Assembly (NCBI GenBank): GCA_032718475.1
Contig: JAUCBJ010002510.1
Location: 1-64,000 of the forward strand
Direction: 5' to 3'
Length of the DNA: 64,000 bases
DNA from: Nemertoderma westbladi
Lineage: Eukaryota > Xenacoelomorpha > Nemertodermatida > Nemertodermatidae
The notes beneath the pieces are model-generated. The model had not been told where the DNA came from. It searched no databases and was given only the letters and a program-made list of their open reading frames with translations. A program made the translations under genes and the position numbers. Below, one piece after another: positions 49,401 to 59,815 of this stretch (positions are counted from its first letter, which is position 1; every line of letters begins with the position of its first letter).

Positions 49401-50041
49401 AGGTGGACAAACATCCACAACACTCCGAATAATGAATTCAATATAGGAATAATTTTAAATTTTGTAAAAAAAAAATTTTTTTGAAAAAAAAATTTATTTT
49501 TTTGGAAAAAAATTTAAATAAAAAAAAAACTTTTTGGTTACATGTTGTTTTTAAACATTTAAGGACACTGGCCTTGAAGATGCGGATGATCTAGCAAATG
49601 TCATGGGTGATAGGGAGTTGTGGCGGCGCAATTTTGTCGACAAGCCATCACAGCATTCTTAAAAATGCAGCTGCAATGCAGCATGCCGATCATAGTAGTA
49701 GTAGTAGTACTACTACAGTACTAATGTAGCAGTAGTACCTGTGTAATAAACTGCCAAATTTGTACTGTAATTTACACAAAGATAGTATTGGGTATCTGAA
49801 TGTTGATATCAATGGGATCGTGTACAGTGACGTCACGACCAATCACAGATCATTTTCAAATTTTGAATAATTTTTAAACTGAAAACACCAATATCTCGGC
49901 TATTTTAGCATCTTATTGAATTCTGTAAATCTACATAATAGTCGAATGTGCCTACCGGTACTTTTACTGCTTAATGATTTAGTACAGATGTTCTCGTAAT
50001 CAATATAATTGTAAATACTCCAGATTGTCAACGTCAAAGAT

Positions 50042-50885
50042 TTGATCTTAGCTTACGCCCAAGTCAATATGAAAAGAAGTGCATCAGCATCAGGATTGCC
50101 TAGATGCGAACAATCCACATCCAGGCAACGGGAGTCGAATGTGTTGTGCGTCTCGTCCTGTCCAGGAAAATATGGGCGGGACAACTTGAATTGTATGTGC
50201 GCCTCAATGAAAATACTCTTGAATAATTTCTTCGTAGTCGGATTGGAAGTGATCGATATATGGGACACGCAATCATATTTTATCGACCACAATGGCAAGC
50301 ACCACGGACATCTGAAATCCCAAGTCGGGAAGACCTTGAAACAATCTGTAGAATAAATATGTCTTTCGAAACGCAGACGTGACCACCAAAGCCCATAATA
50401 TCAGCAACTACAAGTTGAAGTACCGTTATAAATTCGCAGATGCAGCTTGTGTAACACCAACGAATTCAGACACCTTCATGGAGATCATCAAGCTGTGTTT
50501 TGCTCGAAATTTGAGCGCATCAATTTCTTTGGATTCGGAGCAGATCCCTGAGATCGTCAAGACTGTAATACAATGGGTCTTGCCAGGTGGAATTCCTGTC
50601 GAAGTGACATTTCCGATAATGCGGTACTACCACATGTGCCTTCCACTGGTACCCTTGGATCCGGAAGAGGAAATAAAAGTCATTGAATTGAGAGCAGAAC
50701 CCGGCATGAATTCTGAAACTGGCTTCAGAACAACAATTTCCACTGCAGCTGAAGTCTTGGAGCGAGAAAAAATTAATATGAAAATAAATAATTGTTATTT
50801 AATGGGACAGAACGAAAAAGGGATTGATGCACCAATGGCTCTATACAGATTTTCAAGGTGGGAAAAAACACAGGAAGACCCTTGA
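50042..50885 (+). pseudogene. Unidentified coding-like gene broken by one frameshift
   Basis: Two overlapping open frames join near 50349-50356. The first (50042-50356) reads CVSSCPGKYGRDNLNCMCAS, then VVGLEVIDIWDTQSYFIDH. The second continues NKYVFRNADVTTKAHNISNY, YKFADAACVTPTNSDTFMEI, IPEIVKTVIQWVLPGGIPVE and LPLVPLDPEEEIKVIELRAE, to a stop at 50885. Composition and GC content are protein-like, it has no introns, and it stands out from the AT-rich surroundings. I do not recognise the family. A single +1 shift would account for the break, so it is either recently inactivated or misassembled. It may be viral- or transposon-derived; no function can be assigned. Confidence 0.45.
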
Positions 50886-51301
50886 AGGACCCCTAAATTT
50901 TTATCTGGGATTCGTTTTGATACAAAATAATAATAATATAACATACAACAGCAGCAATGCTGATATTAAATTTATCAAAATTAGGGGAGATAATTATAGC
51001 CCCACTATGCAGGGCTAACCTACAATATTATGTTTTGGATAGTGAGCTATAGGACAGCTACAAGCCTATAAGTCAGATAGGCGTAGTAAAGGATATTAAA
51101 TAGTTTTTGATCTTTAATTTTAAAATAATCTTAAGAATAGATTCCATGACAGCAGGATCTAAAGCTGTGTAACAGCAATTATCTATGCAAAACTAAACAG
51201 AGGCTGACAGTTTGTTGGCTTGTTTAGGACCACGGCCAAAACATTGTAAACTGCAGAGCTATACAGTACTCTACCGGTACTGGTGTATGAAATTAAAAAT
51301 A

Positions 51302-51686
51302 CCCTTTCACGACATGAGGGACACTGGTGTCCCATGATCAAAAGATGAGAATAATTTTTGAAACATAGCAATAAAATGTAAAATAAATTTATTTGAAAAA
51401 TGTAATATAGTTACTGATTCAAATTAGAAGTGTAATTATGACCCATTTTATTTTTGGTTCAAATATTTAGATACAAAGTGCCACTTTTAAAAATCACAAA
51501 ATTACTTGATTTATACTCAAAAAAACGGTAACAAAAATAACCAAAAATATTACAAATGTGACAATTTCCGAAAATCTAACATCTCTTTTCCCAATAAACA
51601 GTAAAACCAACACCAGACAATAAAAATTGTAAAAGTTACAGTCGCTTTAAGTTATGGGACACTGGTGTCCCGCTGTCGTGAAAGGG
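51302..51686. mobile_element. MITE with CCCTTTCACGACA terminal inverted repeats
   Basis: The left end CCCTTTCACGACATGAGGGA (51302) and the inverted right end at ~51652-51686 pair over ~35 bp, including a shared GGGACACTGGTGTCCC palindrome. The right end is followed by TTAA (51687-51690), suggesting piggyBac ancestry, but TTAA is not directly adjacent on the left. The interior is non-coding. Confidence 0.7.
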
Positions 51687-51885
51687 TTAATGAAATGTAA
51701 TTTTCAAAAAACGTCTCAAAAAAAGTGCCAAAAGTAGGGTTAAAAAATGGTGCTATAACTCGAAAAGTACCCAATATTTTTGAAAACGGTTTTAACTACT
51801 AGGAAGACAATAGATTTTTAGGAAAAGTCATAAAATTTCAGATTCCCAACTGCGTTTGTTTCAGAATTATAATAAAAAACACCAC

Positions 51886-51932
51886 GGGGGGGGGGGGGTC
51901 ATATTGACCCCCCCCCCCCCCCCCCCCCCGGG
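51886..51932. repeat. G13 / C22 homopolymer hairpin
   Basis: Thirteen G (51886-51898), TCATATTGA, then twenty-two C (51908-51929). The runs can pair with each other. Lengths are probably unstable and error-prone. Confidence 0.85.
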
Positions 51933-52819
51933 TTTAATAGGGTTAATTATATGCATATCATTTTAATACTTTTAACTGTTAATTATAATACCCATTAATT
52001 ATTTTAAATAGGACTACTATTTAACCTCCAATCGCTATTATACATAGATTATCGCCTGTCCCAGAATGTGATATACAGTTATACATATAGAACAATAAAT
52101 TAGTAGAATATAAATTGACATCAGTAGTTAAGTTATACAAGGTTTATTTGCAGAAGCTTCTGTATACTGTTCATCATACTAATATATAGTATAAAAAACT
52201 ACGATTATTTTGAACATACAGCACTAAATTAATGCGGGATATTGTTTGTCTTACTGTAATTTTGTGCTATTCTTTCTCCCTTCGCGTTCAAGAGCAAGAC
52301 GTTCCGACGTTCGAACATATGTGATAAACAAGATATCAGATATCACCTGTTCTAGAATTGCTACCGGTATGCGAAATACCAGTGCTAGTTCACAGTCCTC
52401 CAATCGTTAATATTGTCTTTATTGTTGCAAAATTAAATCAATTACTTTATTAAGTTATTCTACTATTTTTAAATATATGTCATCCTCATCATCACTTCTT
52501 ACAAAGCAAATATAAACCAAACATAATTTTAAGAATAAGTTGTTCAATATATTTGTTTTGAAGTTTTTACGTTACTAGAACATTAATTGTTACATAGTAG
52601 GAACTCTGATCCACCTATTCTAAAGTAGTCAAGATAGACATATTGTTTATGTAATTTTGTAATAAAGGTAAATTAAATAGCCTTTTCATAAAAGATATTT
52701 CATTAAGACTTAACAACACTTAGTGTTGTTTGTATGTTATTGTGAAATAAGTCTAATTTTAATGAATAATTATTATCATATAATAAAACAACTTGGCCTT
52801 TTCGTTCAGTTGCAGTCAT
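51933..52819. other. No gene seen
   Basis: AT-rich sequence with no ORF or repeat that I can support. Confidence 0.5.
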
Positions 52820-52891
52820 GGGCCGAAACGTCCGGACCGAAATCGTCCGGGCCGAAACGTCCTGGACCGAAACGTCCTAGGCCGAAACGTC
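52820..52891. repeat. 15-bp CCGAAACGTCC tandem repeat
   Basis: Five imperfect copies of GGCCGAAACGTCCKG. Its style (a 15-bp unit with a mirrored GG...CC frame) resembles the GGACAATTCCGACCC repeats at 15169-15716. Confidence 0.85.
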
Positions 52892-53383
52892 TGTATACCA
52901 TTTTAACATTATTACCATCCCAGCATACTTATTGCTGTAGCCTCTTTCTAGCCTAAACCAAACCCAGCCAATCAAAGCCATCCAACTCTTCCTTCCCTCT
53001 TTGCAATGTAGTTAGCAGCCCGCCAACTGGGTGATTGACAGCTTAAACAAGGTGCCACTTCCTCAGAAAGCGGCACACATCAATAGAATTACAGGAAAAC
53101 AATTAAAATGTGCCTGGATTGAAAATTATACAAGAATTTTCATTAATAGAAAGTACCTTCCCGCGTTAAATTTTAATGCGGTTTTAATGAGCTATTATTT
53201 ATTCAGTTCTTGTTGGGAGAACCATGTGAACGTCCATCTAAATTTGTATAAAATTTCGGATAATAATTTATCAATTTAACAATCGCATTTTTTGAAATTG
53301 TTCTGCTCTACTAGAAAATAGACATGTTGAACATGTAATTATTACACTTCTTATGCATTTTTGAACGAATTTACAAGAATGCG

Positions 53384-53632
53384 AGGTGGGGTTCAAGTCT
53401 CCCACCCTAGGTGTCAAGTCTCCCTTCATTGAGGGAGACTTGACGCTTTTTCGAAAATACGAATAATTGGTTTAATTAAAAAAGTTTAAGCGTTGAAATT
53501 CTCAAACTCTCACATAATGATAGCAATCATAAATGTAATGTGAAAAAGTTAAAACGGCATTGAAAATTCATTTATCTCTTCTTTAGAGCGATTATAACTT
53601 TTGGGGTTCAAGTCTCCCTCACTCACCCTAGG
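53384..53632. repeat. Repeated GTTCAAGTCTCCC motif with hairpin
   Basis: GGGTTCAAGTCTCCC is at about 53395 and again at about 53605, each followed within ~15 bp by ACCCTAGG. In between, GTCAAGTCTCCCT and AGGGAGACTTGAC (53413-53444) form a hairpin. This looks like a small SINE- or MITE-like unit. Confidence 0.5.
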
Positions 53633-54183
53633 GTTAAATGCCACACAGTCTTAAATGGTCTAAATAGGGACCCCACTGCGCAGACACCCAAGGATGTTAT
53701 CTCTAAATTAACAGACATTGAACAACAGCTAATTAAACGGAATATCACAATAACAAGATTGGGAAAAGAAGGGAGACCTGTTCCAATTCAAATCACACCA
53801 CGAGTATGAATTCTGTGTTGTCATATGTCTTCAATTGGCTGAGCCGGCATTTAGGGCACTCACCCATGATACACCAACAAATTTACAGACTCCACGACAA
53901 TGTCATTGAAATCAGCAAAATATCGAAAGTCATGCTCGCCATTAGTAAAGGCAAACCAAACAAATCCGCTGGTATAAAGGTGACAGAAATTTAATTACAA
54001 GATGTTTTGACCGATATAGAGGATGAAGACGAACAGGTGCTAAATGGAGAAGAGATACCTGATGAAACTGGAGATGTTCCTAATATAGCTCAAAGTACGG
54101 ATCACGAGGAAGATGGAAAGATAAACGTAGTTGAATATTATGTCCTAAACGAATTGGAGAGGGATGTTGGTAATAAATACTAA
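53633..54183 (+). pseudogene. Tyrosine-recombinase-like (Crypton-type) gene remnant with internal deletion
   Basis: The first frame (53633-53809) includes PKDVISKLTDIEQQLIKRNI and LGKEGRPVPIQIT. After a frame change at ~53806 a second reads WLSRHLGHSPMIHQQIYRL, then SKVMLAISKGKPN. It passes one TAA (53992-53994) and continues LQDVLTDIEDEDEQ into an acidic tail ending at 54183. G-K-x-G-R-x-V-P-I, then L-x-x-H-L-G-H-x-x-x-x-H-x-x-x-Y-R-L, then S-K-x-x-x-A-x-x-K-G is the order seen in a widespread invertebrate family related to tyrosine recombinases. H-x-x-x-Y supplies the last catalytic residues. The middle, with the conserved first arginine region, is missing. Confidence 0.5.
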
Positions 54184-54955
54184 CATAATTGGTGCACTGT
54201 CAGAAAGATTGTATCAAATAAGATAATAGAAATTGATAGAACATTTAAGTAGAAAATATTTGAACCTAATACAACACGATCTCAGTCAGTAGCAATTGCT
54301 TATTGATAAATTTAAAACCAGACAAAAATTTACTTCAGTTCAAAAATATTACAATTTTGGAGCCCATAATTGACCTTGTCTTGCATAGCATACCTTTGAA
54401 AATAATATAATATAATTTCGCACAATGCGAATCTTACAATGCTATTAAGGATAACGTTTAGTATTGCTTTTGATTTTGAATTAGATTCTAATCATCTGAT
54501 TTTTTTTATAAATAGGTTGGTGCTTCCAGTGGAGTCGGCAAAGAAAATATATCCCCCATGTTGTGTGATGGTTGTCAAAACGTGAAGTTGTCTAGGTGTA
54601 CGATACATGGACAATACATGGAAATTATTGTTTATTTAATTAATTGAATTGGACTAATTTTTAGGTTTGCGAGACACTTTATTAAAATAATTAATAGAAC
54701 ACATATAATTAGTGAAAAATATGCAAATTTGTCATTGTTCAATATTCCAAATACTCAACATTAAAATAATAATTAAGTTCAACATTAAAATATAGGACTG
54801 TATAGATTTGTTTTGGTGTTTATTTTAGTTTGTTCGTTTTTCGAACATCAGTCAGTAGGCCTACATTGCATGTGTGAGTAGGTTTATTAGATTTCTTATA
54901 ATAGAAGTTTAGAATATTAGGCTCATTCCAGTATTGGAAATTATATAGGCCTACA
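54184..54955. other. No gene seen
   Basis: AT-rich spacer between two transposase remnants; no supported ORF. Confidence 0.5.
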
Positions 54956-56290
54956 ATGAATTATATTCAGACTCGGAAATTTTATAGCTTAAGTGAAGCG
55001 AGGGATATAATTATGGAGCGCAATGATGATATGGATGTGCGGATTGTCGTTATAGTTCCACCGGACAATATGGGAAATGTCACCGATGAGGATGAATTCG
55101 AGGAAAGCAACATTTAGCCATATGATGTACCAGGGCAAATCGAGGTTGATTTTGTCGAATTTGGAACTCTCAATGACTCAGGTAGTGAAGATGTTGATGA
55201 ACCACTAGTATCAACCTTTGAGCCCCCTACTAAAAAATCAAAAATCGATTATAGTAGTCGGGATTGTATTGGAGGTAAGGTGGGTCTACAACAGTGCCTA
55301 TTGGTCGAACTGCTGCGCAGTCTAGTACTAAGTCAACCAAGAAGCAAACTGTACCACATAGAGGTAAGTTGACGAATAAGACAATGCCAACAAAAGCCAC
55401 CATAAAGCCATTATGCAAACATAAAGACAATAAAACGAATAAGAACTGGATTAAAGATTCTGAGAATATTCATGATCCTATTACACAAATATGTCCAACT
55501 CCACTCCAGGAACGTCCAAGTGCTTTTAACTTAACAAGATAAAAATCCATATGAATTATTCGGTTTGTATTATACACCAGAAATAAACCGTTTCATTGTC
55601 ACTGAAACTTACCGCTTTGCAGCTCAAAAAAATCTGCATAACTTAAATGTTTCCGAGCACGAGATGACTCGATTTAGTGGTATTCATGTACTCTCAGGGT
55701 ACCATACTTTACCAAATCAGCGTATTTATTGGAGTCATGATGAAGATGTTTCTGTACCTATTGTACAAAATGCCATGTCCCGCAATCGATTTATGGAAAT
55801 AAAGCGTCACTTACATTTAGCAAACAATGAAAGCATCGACTTAAATGATACGTTCGCAAAGATTCGACCACTATACGACTCCTTGAATAACAAATTGCAA
55901 CAGTTTGGGATCTTTGATAACGATTTGAATATTGATGAGCAAATGATACCATATTTCGGGAAACATTCAGCTAAGATGTTTGTGAGAAATAAACCAGTAA
56001 AATTTGGATATAAGCTATGGGTGTTAGCTTCCAGTACTGGATTATGGTGGTGCAAAACAGTCAGGAAGTCCACAAACGCCACTGGGATCTCGTGTTGTTT
56101 TAGAATTATTGTTAGTCTGCTCACCCTTTCTAGTCCATGGGCCAGTCAGCATAGGGGATACTTTTTGGTAACCACCCGGAACTTATATTTTTGGGAAGAC
56201 CTAGCTTCTGGCCATTCATTCTGATATGATAACAAATCTGAATCGGTAGCTGACTTGGTGTTATCACCGGTTGTCATGGAAATGGTAAAA
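54956..56290 (+). pseudogene. piggyBac transposase, degenerate
   Basis: Starts at ATG 54956 with RKFYSLSEARDIIMERNDD and VIVPPDNMGNVTDEDEFEE, the acidic N-terminus common in this family. A TAG interrupts at ~55117. After a shift near 55275 the frame continues TKSTKKQTVPHRGK. Another shift near 55535 leads to DKNPYELFGLYYTPEINRF and RFSGIHVLSGYHTLPNQRIY, then NDLNIDEQMIPYFGK, which holds the first catalytic aspartate of DDE_Tnp_1_7. A last shift near 56045 gives LGSRVVLELLL and GPVSIGDTFW. The other catalytic aspartates and the Cys-rich tail are not found. At least three frameshifts and one stop make it dead. It is not obviously the parent of the element at 7393-9162, whose surviving part does not overlap it. 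Confidence 0.8.
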
Positions 56291-57201
56291 CAACAAACAT
56301 GCTGTAGTATTCTAATAACTCAATATAAATTCATCGCATCTTTTGAAAAAGATAGTTTGATATAGAGCACTTATATTATATAGAGTGGCGAGCGAAGCGA
56401 GCAGAGAAAAATTTTTCCACATTTTCGCTTATAACATATGTCCTGTAAATACTGTATCACAATCCCTGAATTTTCACTGATTTGTCGTGTTTTTTTTTAA
56501 AAATGACCTGACATTTTTCCTGACATTTCAGCGCCCCTCAATAAACATATTTAAGGGGAGATGAACACTTTTGGGGGGCCAAAAAATCGAAAATTTTTTT
56601 TTTGCGGAAATCAAGTCTTCTACAACTCCTGAAAACACTGTAAAAATTTTAAAGTAAAATATTGATCTGAACATATAAAATTTGGCAATTAAAAATGCAA
56701 TGTCTGTTAGACAATGGCCTCTAAATTGGGGATTTTTTTCGAAAAGTACGTTTAAACTAAACAATATGTGAACGCTGTTGTTACTGCACTTTGACAGAAG
56801 TGTAGAGGCACCTATAATACAGGAGGGAAATTTAAACTCCGATTGGCATAGTATTAGAAGAATGATTGCACTACTACTGTTTGATTGCACTGTACTGTAA
56901 TAGTGGTATTTTATAATTAGATAATAATCAGAGAGTCATTCAGATGGTTTCATGTTCAGTCTATTCACTTTTCAATCAGTTTTTATGAGAGATTAGGCCT
57001 ACTCAACTATTCCCGTGCTGCAGTGTCTGGCAATTAATTTTTCCGGCAGCAAGACTGGTCGGTAACGGTAACGTACCTGTACCATTACTATAGTACCAAT
57101 TACAGTTAGCAGTTAGTAAATTCAACGTCAAAAGGTCAGTTAGTCAATTATCATACAAATTGGAGATTTTTACTGTTTATTATTTGATACTGTACCTGGA
57201 A
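56291..57201. other. No gene seen
   Basis: Non-coding. GTGGCGAGCGAAGCGAGC near 56384 echoes the GGGGCGAGCGACGAAAG motif at the Penelope-like boundary. Weak minus-strand frames here lack protein character. Confidence 0.4.
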
Positions 57202-58209
57202 ATGCCTCGGAGCAAACCCTTTGGTAAAAGGAGGGGTACCTTCCCTCCAGCTAATAGGCCTACTTCCAAACTGCCAACCCAGAAGAGTGCTTCGAATAAG
57301 AAACTCTCGAGTAATGGTACGCCTAAACTACCAGTATCTTCTCCAACCGAAACTTCGCACCAATTCCATGTTATCGACATGGACCTGGTCAATGACGCTT
57401 TGGCTTCATCTGTGTTGTGTAACTGGTGCAATAGTTCCTCGGTTCAACTAACCGTCAATAGCTCCTACGGGATTGCAATGAACTTCTTGATAACTTGCCA
57501 AAATGAAAACTGTTAAGCCAATCCTGGAACATTTTGGTCTTCCGCTAGAGGAAATACAAGACTGTTCGAATCAAATATTCGTTATGTCTATGGTTTGCAG
57601 TGTGTTGGATTGGGTCGTGAACAGGGGAGATTGCTTTTGGCTATAATGAATATACCTCCTCCACCTCAAATATTTGGTCGATATACATCGGTGATCAACA
57701 CAACTATTAAATCAGTGGTGAAGGAGTCGATGGTTAGAGCTACAATGGAGGCAATTGAGACTAATACTTTGGAACCAAAGGAACATCTGGCCGTGAGTTT
57801 AGATGGTTCCTGGCAGAAACGGGGCCACACTTCTCTCAATGCTGTAGTAACTTGCATTAGTGTTGATACTGGAAAAGCCCTGGATGTGGAAGTCGTTTCG
57901 AAATACTGTGCTGGGTGTAGAAGTCCCTCTGTAGAGAACCAACTTGAACATGAACCTCGCTGTGTCAAAAATTTTGAGGGAACCAGCGGCGCTATGGAGG
58001 CAGCAGGTGCGACGGCAATCTTTTCTCGTTCTGAATTGGAACGGGGAGTGAAGTACTCCCACTACCTCGGCGATGGAGACTCTAGTAGTTTTCGGAAAGT
58101 GGCAGACTCAGATCCTTACAAGGGTGAGCCTGAAATAGCCAAGCTTGAGTGTGTTGGCCATGTCCAGAAGCGGACATGGCTGCTTGCGCTTGTATGTTCA
58201 CTCATCTGA
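57202..58209 (+). pseudogene. Mutator-like (MULE) transposase, one stop and C-terminal truncation
   Basis: The start is MPRSKPFGKRRGTFPP at 57202. A Cys-containing region (VLCNWCNSSSVQL ... NFLITCQNENC) is followed by an in-frame TAA at 57514-57516. The same frame then runs on without a break: TFWSSARGNTRLFESNIRYV, IMNIPPPPQIF, AVSLDGSWQKRGHTSLNAVV, KYCAGCRSPS, NFEGTSGAMEAAGATAIFSR, YSHYLGDGDSSSF and KLECVGHVQKR, until 58209. S-L-D-G-S-W-Q-K-R-G and Y-L-G-D-G-D-S carry two catalytic aspartates of the 'Mutator-like transposase domain' family. The C-terminal third is lost after GHVQKR. It is otherwise remarkably intact. Confidence 0.8.
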
Positions 58210-58278
58210 CTATATATTTGATATTATACACCCGACATTATTCCGGCTCTATCATGTATAGACATGACATCCATACAT

Positions 58279-58720
58279 TCTCCCCCAAACAAACCCTTTT
58301 AGAACAGTGCGAATAGCTAGTCAGTTATTTAGAACATATAACAATGATAACATCCCTAGGGTTAAATTAACCCCAAAAAATCCATGCCCCATTTTTTTCT
58401 TCTCTCCCCCAAACAAAACCCTTTTAGAACAGTATGGATAGCTAATCAGTTATTCTAGAACGTATAACAATAATAACATCCCTAGGGTTAAATTAACCCC
58501 AAAAAATCAATGCCCCATTTTTTTAATCTCTCCCCCAAACAAAACCCTTTTAGAACAGTGTGGATAGCTAGTCAGTTATTCTAGAACATATAACAATAAT
58601 AACATCCCTAGGGTTAAATTAACCCCAAAAAATCCATGCCCCATTTTTTTATTCTCTCCTTCAAACAAAACCCTTTTAGAACAGTGTGGATAGTTAGTCA
58701 GTTATTCCAAAACAAAATTA
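58279..58720. repeat. ~125-bp tandem repeat, about 3.5 copies
   Basis: Units start at 58279, 58403, 58527 and 58655 with TCTCCCCCAAACAAAACCC (first and last slightly altered). Each includes CAGTTATTCTAGAAC and CATCCCTAGGGTTAAATTAA. Confidence 0.92.
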
Positions 58721-58746
58721 TGAACAAAATTAATGGGTAACAACAG

Positions 58747-58870
58747 ATTTATTACCAGGGTTTTTTGTTATCTTACCAGTTATATTACCCTTGGAGTAAA
58801 GATAAATGCGTATATCTTTACTCCGCGGGTAATATAACTGGTAAGATAACAAAAAAACCTGGTAATAAAT
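58747..58870. repeat. Near-perfect inverted repeat, 58-nt arms, 8-nt loop
   Basis: The left arm 58747-58804 starts ATTTATTACCAGG. The right arm 58813-58870 is its reverse complement with three mismatches. The loop is AATGCGTA. No coding sequence is within it. Confidence 0.93.
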
Positions 58871-59815
58871 ATAGTTGCTTTCTTTCCCTAACGTATATGC
58901 CCTAGAGTGGTAGAACAGGCAGAGCAAAATTATAGAAACAAAAATCTTATTTTTGTAAAACAATAACAATCGAAAGATCTGTTTTAATTTTCCAACACAG
59001 AAATGCATATATGTCAAAACCATGGCATAAAAAATTTCACCACAATCTATCTATCCAAAACCACTTGAACTCGAAAAGTAAGATAAGATAAGGATTAGCT
59101 AGTTTCAGATTCAGATGCGGGATCAAATTTGAGTCTAGAATCGGCAAAGAAAAAATTCAGTTTTTGTAACTTGGCAGCGCCAATCCCGCCGAATATTATT
59201 AATTACCAGTGCTGTATGTAGAGATATGAGCTTCTGATTCTGTTATTCCATTTGTCTGATAATCAGATACATGACATATACCGATACTTGCCTAACAACT
59301 CAACCCTACCGGATCTGAAATGAAAAATCATTGTTATCAGGACTGATATGCATAGCACCTACATGTAGTTCAAAATACCTATACATAGTTTAAAAACACC
59401 TAGGCATAGTTGTTAAAAAGGCAGTAAGTCTGGCCCTACCGGTAAATTACAGGAATGGAAGTTACAAACTACGCGTAGCTATGTGTAGGCCTATGCGCAG
59501 GTCGAAAAGATTTACCCTATAATAGTAATGATACTGTGCAGATAATGACACACAACTGCTAAAATGTGAGATAAGGGGAGAGGGGGGTGAGCCCTGGACG
59601 CACTTCTCATCTCGGCGCATCAATATTTCGTATCAATGTTAAATTATCAAGTTAGGAAAAGGAGCAGGTACGTAAAGTGCATGTTATTCCAACCAAAAAC
59701 AATAAACAAAAGTCAATATAACAGGTTACAGTTCTATTTTTAGGAATAATCAGCTGTTCTTTGCAACGATTTTCCCCTGGAGATGGATGCATTTTGTTTG
59801 CATCGAAAGGTTATT
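58871..59815. other. No gene seen
   Basis: AT-rich sequence with one TACCGGTA and one TAGGCCTA; no supported ORF. Confidence 0.5.

Noticed and set aside
53396-53412. GGTTCAAGTCTCCC as a tRNA B box
   Set aside because: No A box or cloverleaf fits upstream, and the word recurs as part of a small repeat.
56528-56890. 120-codon minus-strand ORF
   Set aside because: Biased composition in AT-rich DNA, no motif, and no continuation on either side.
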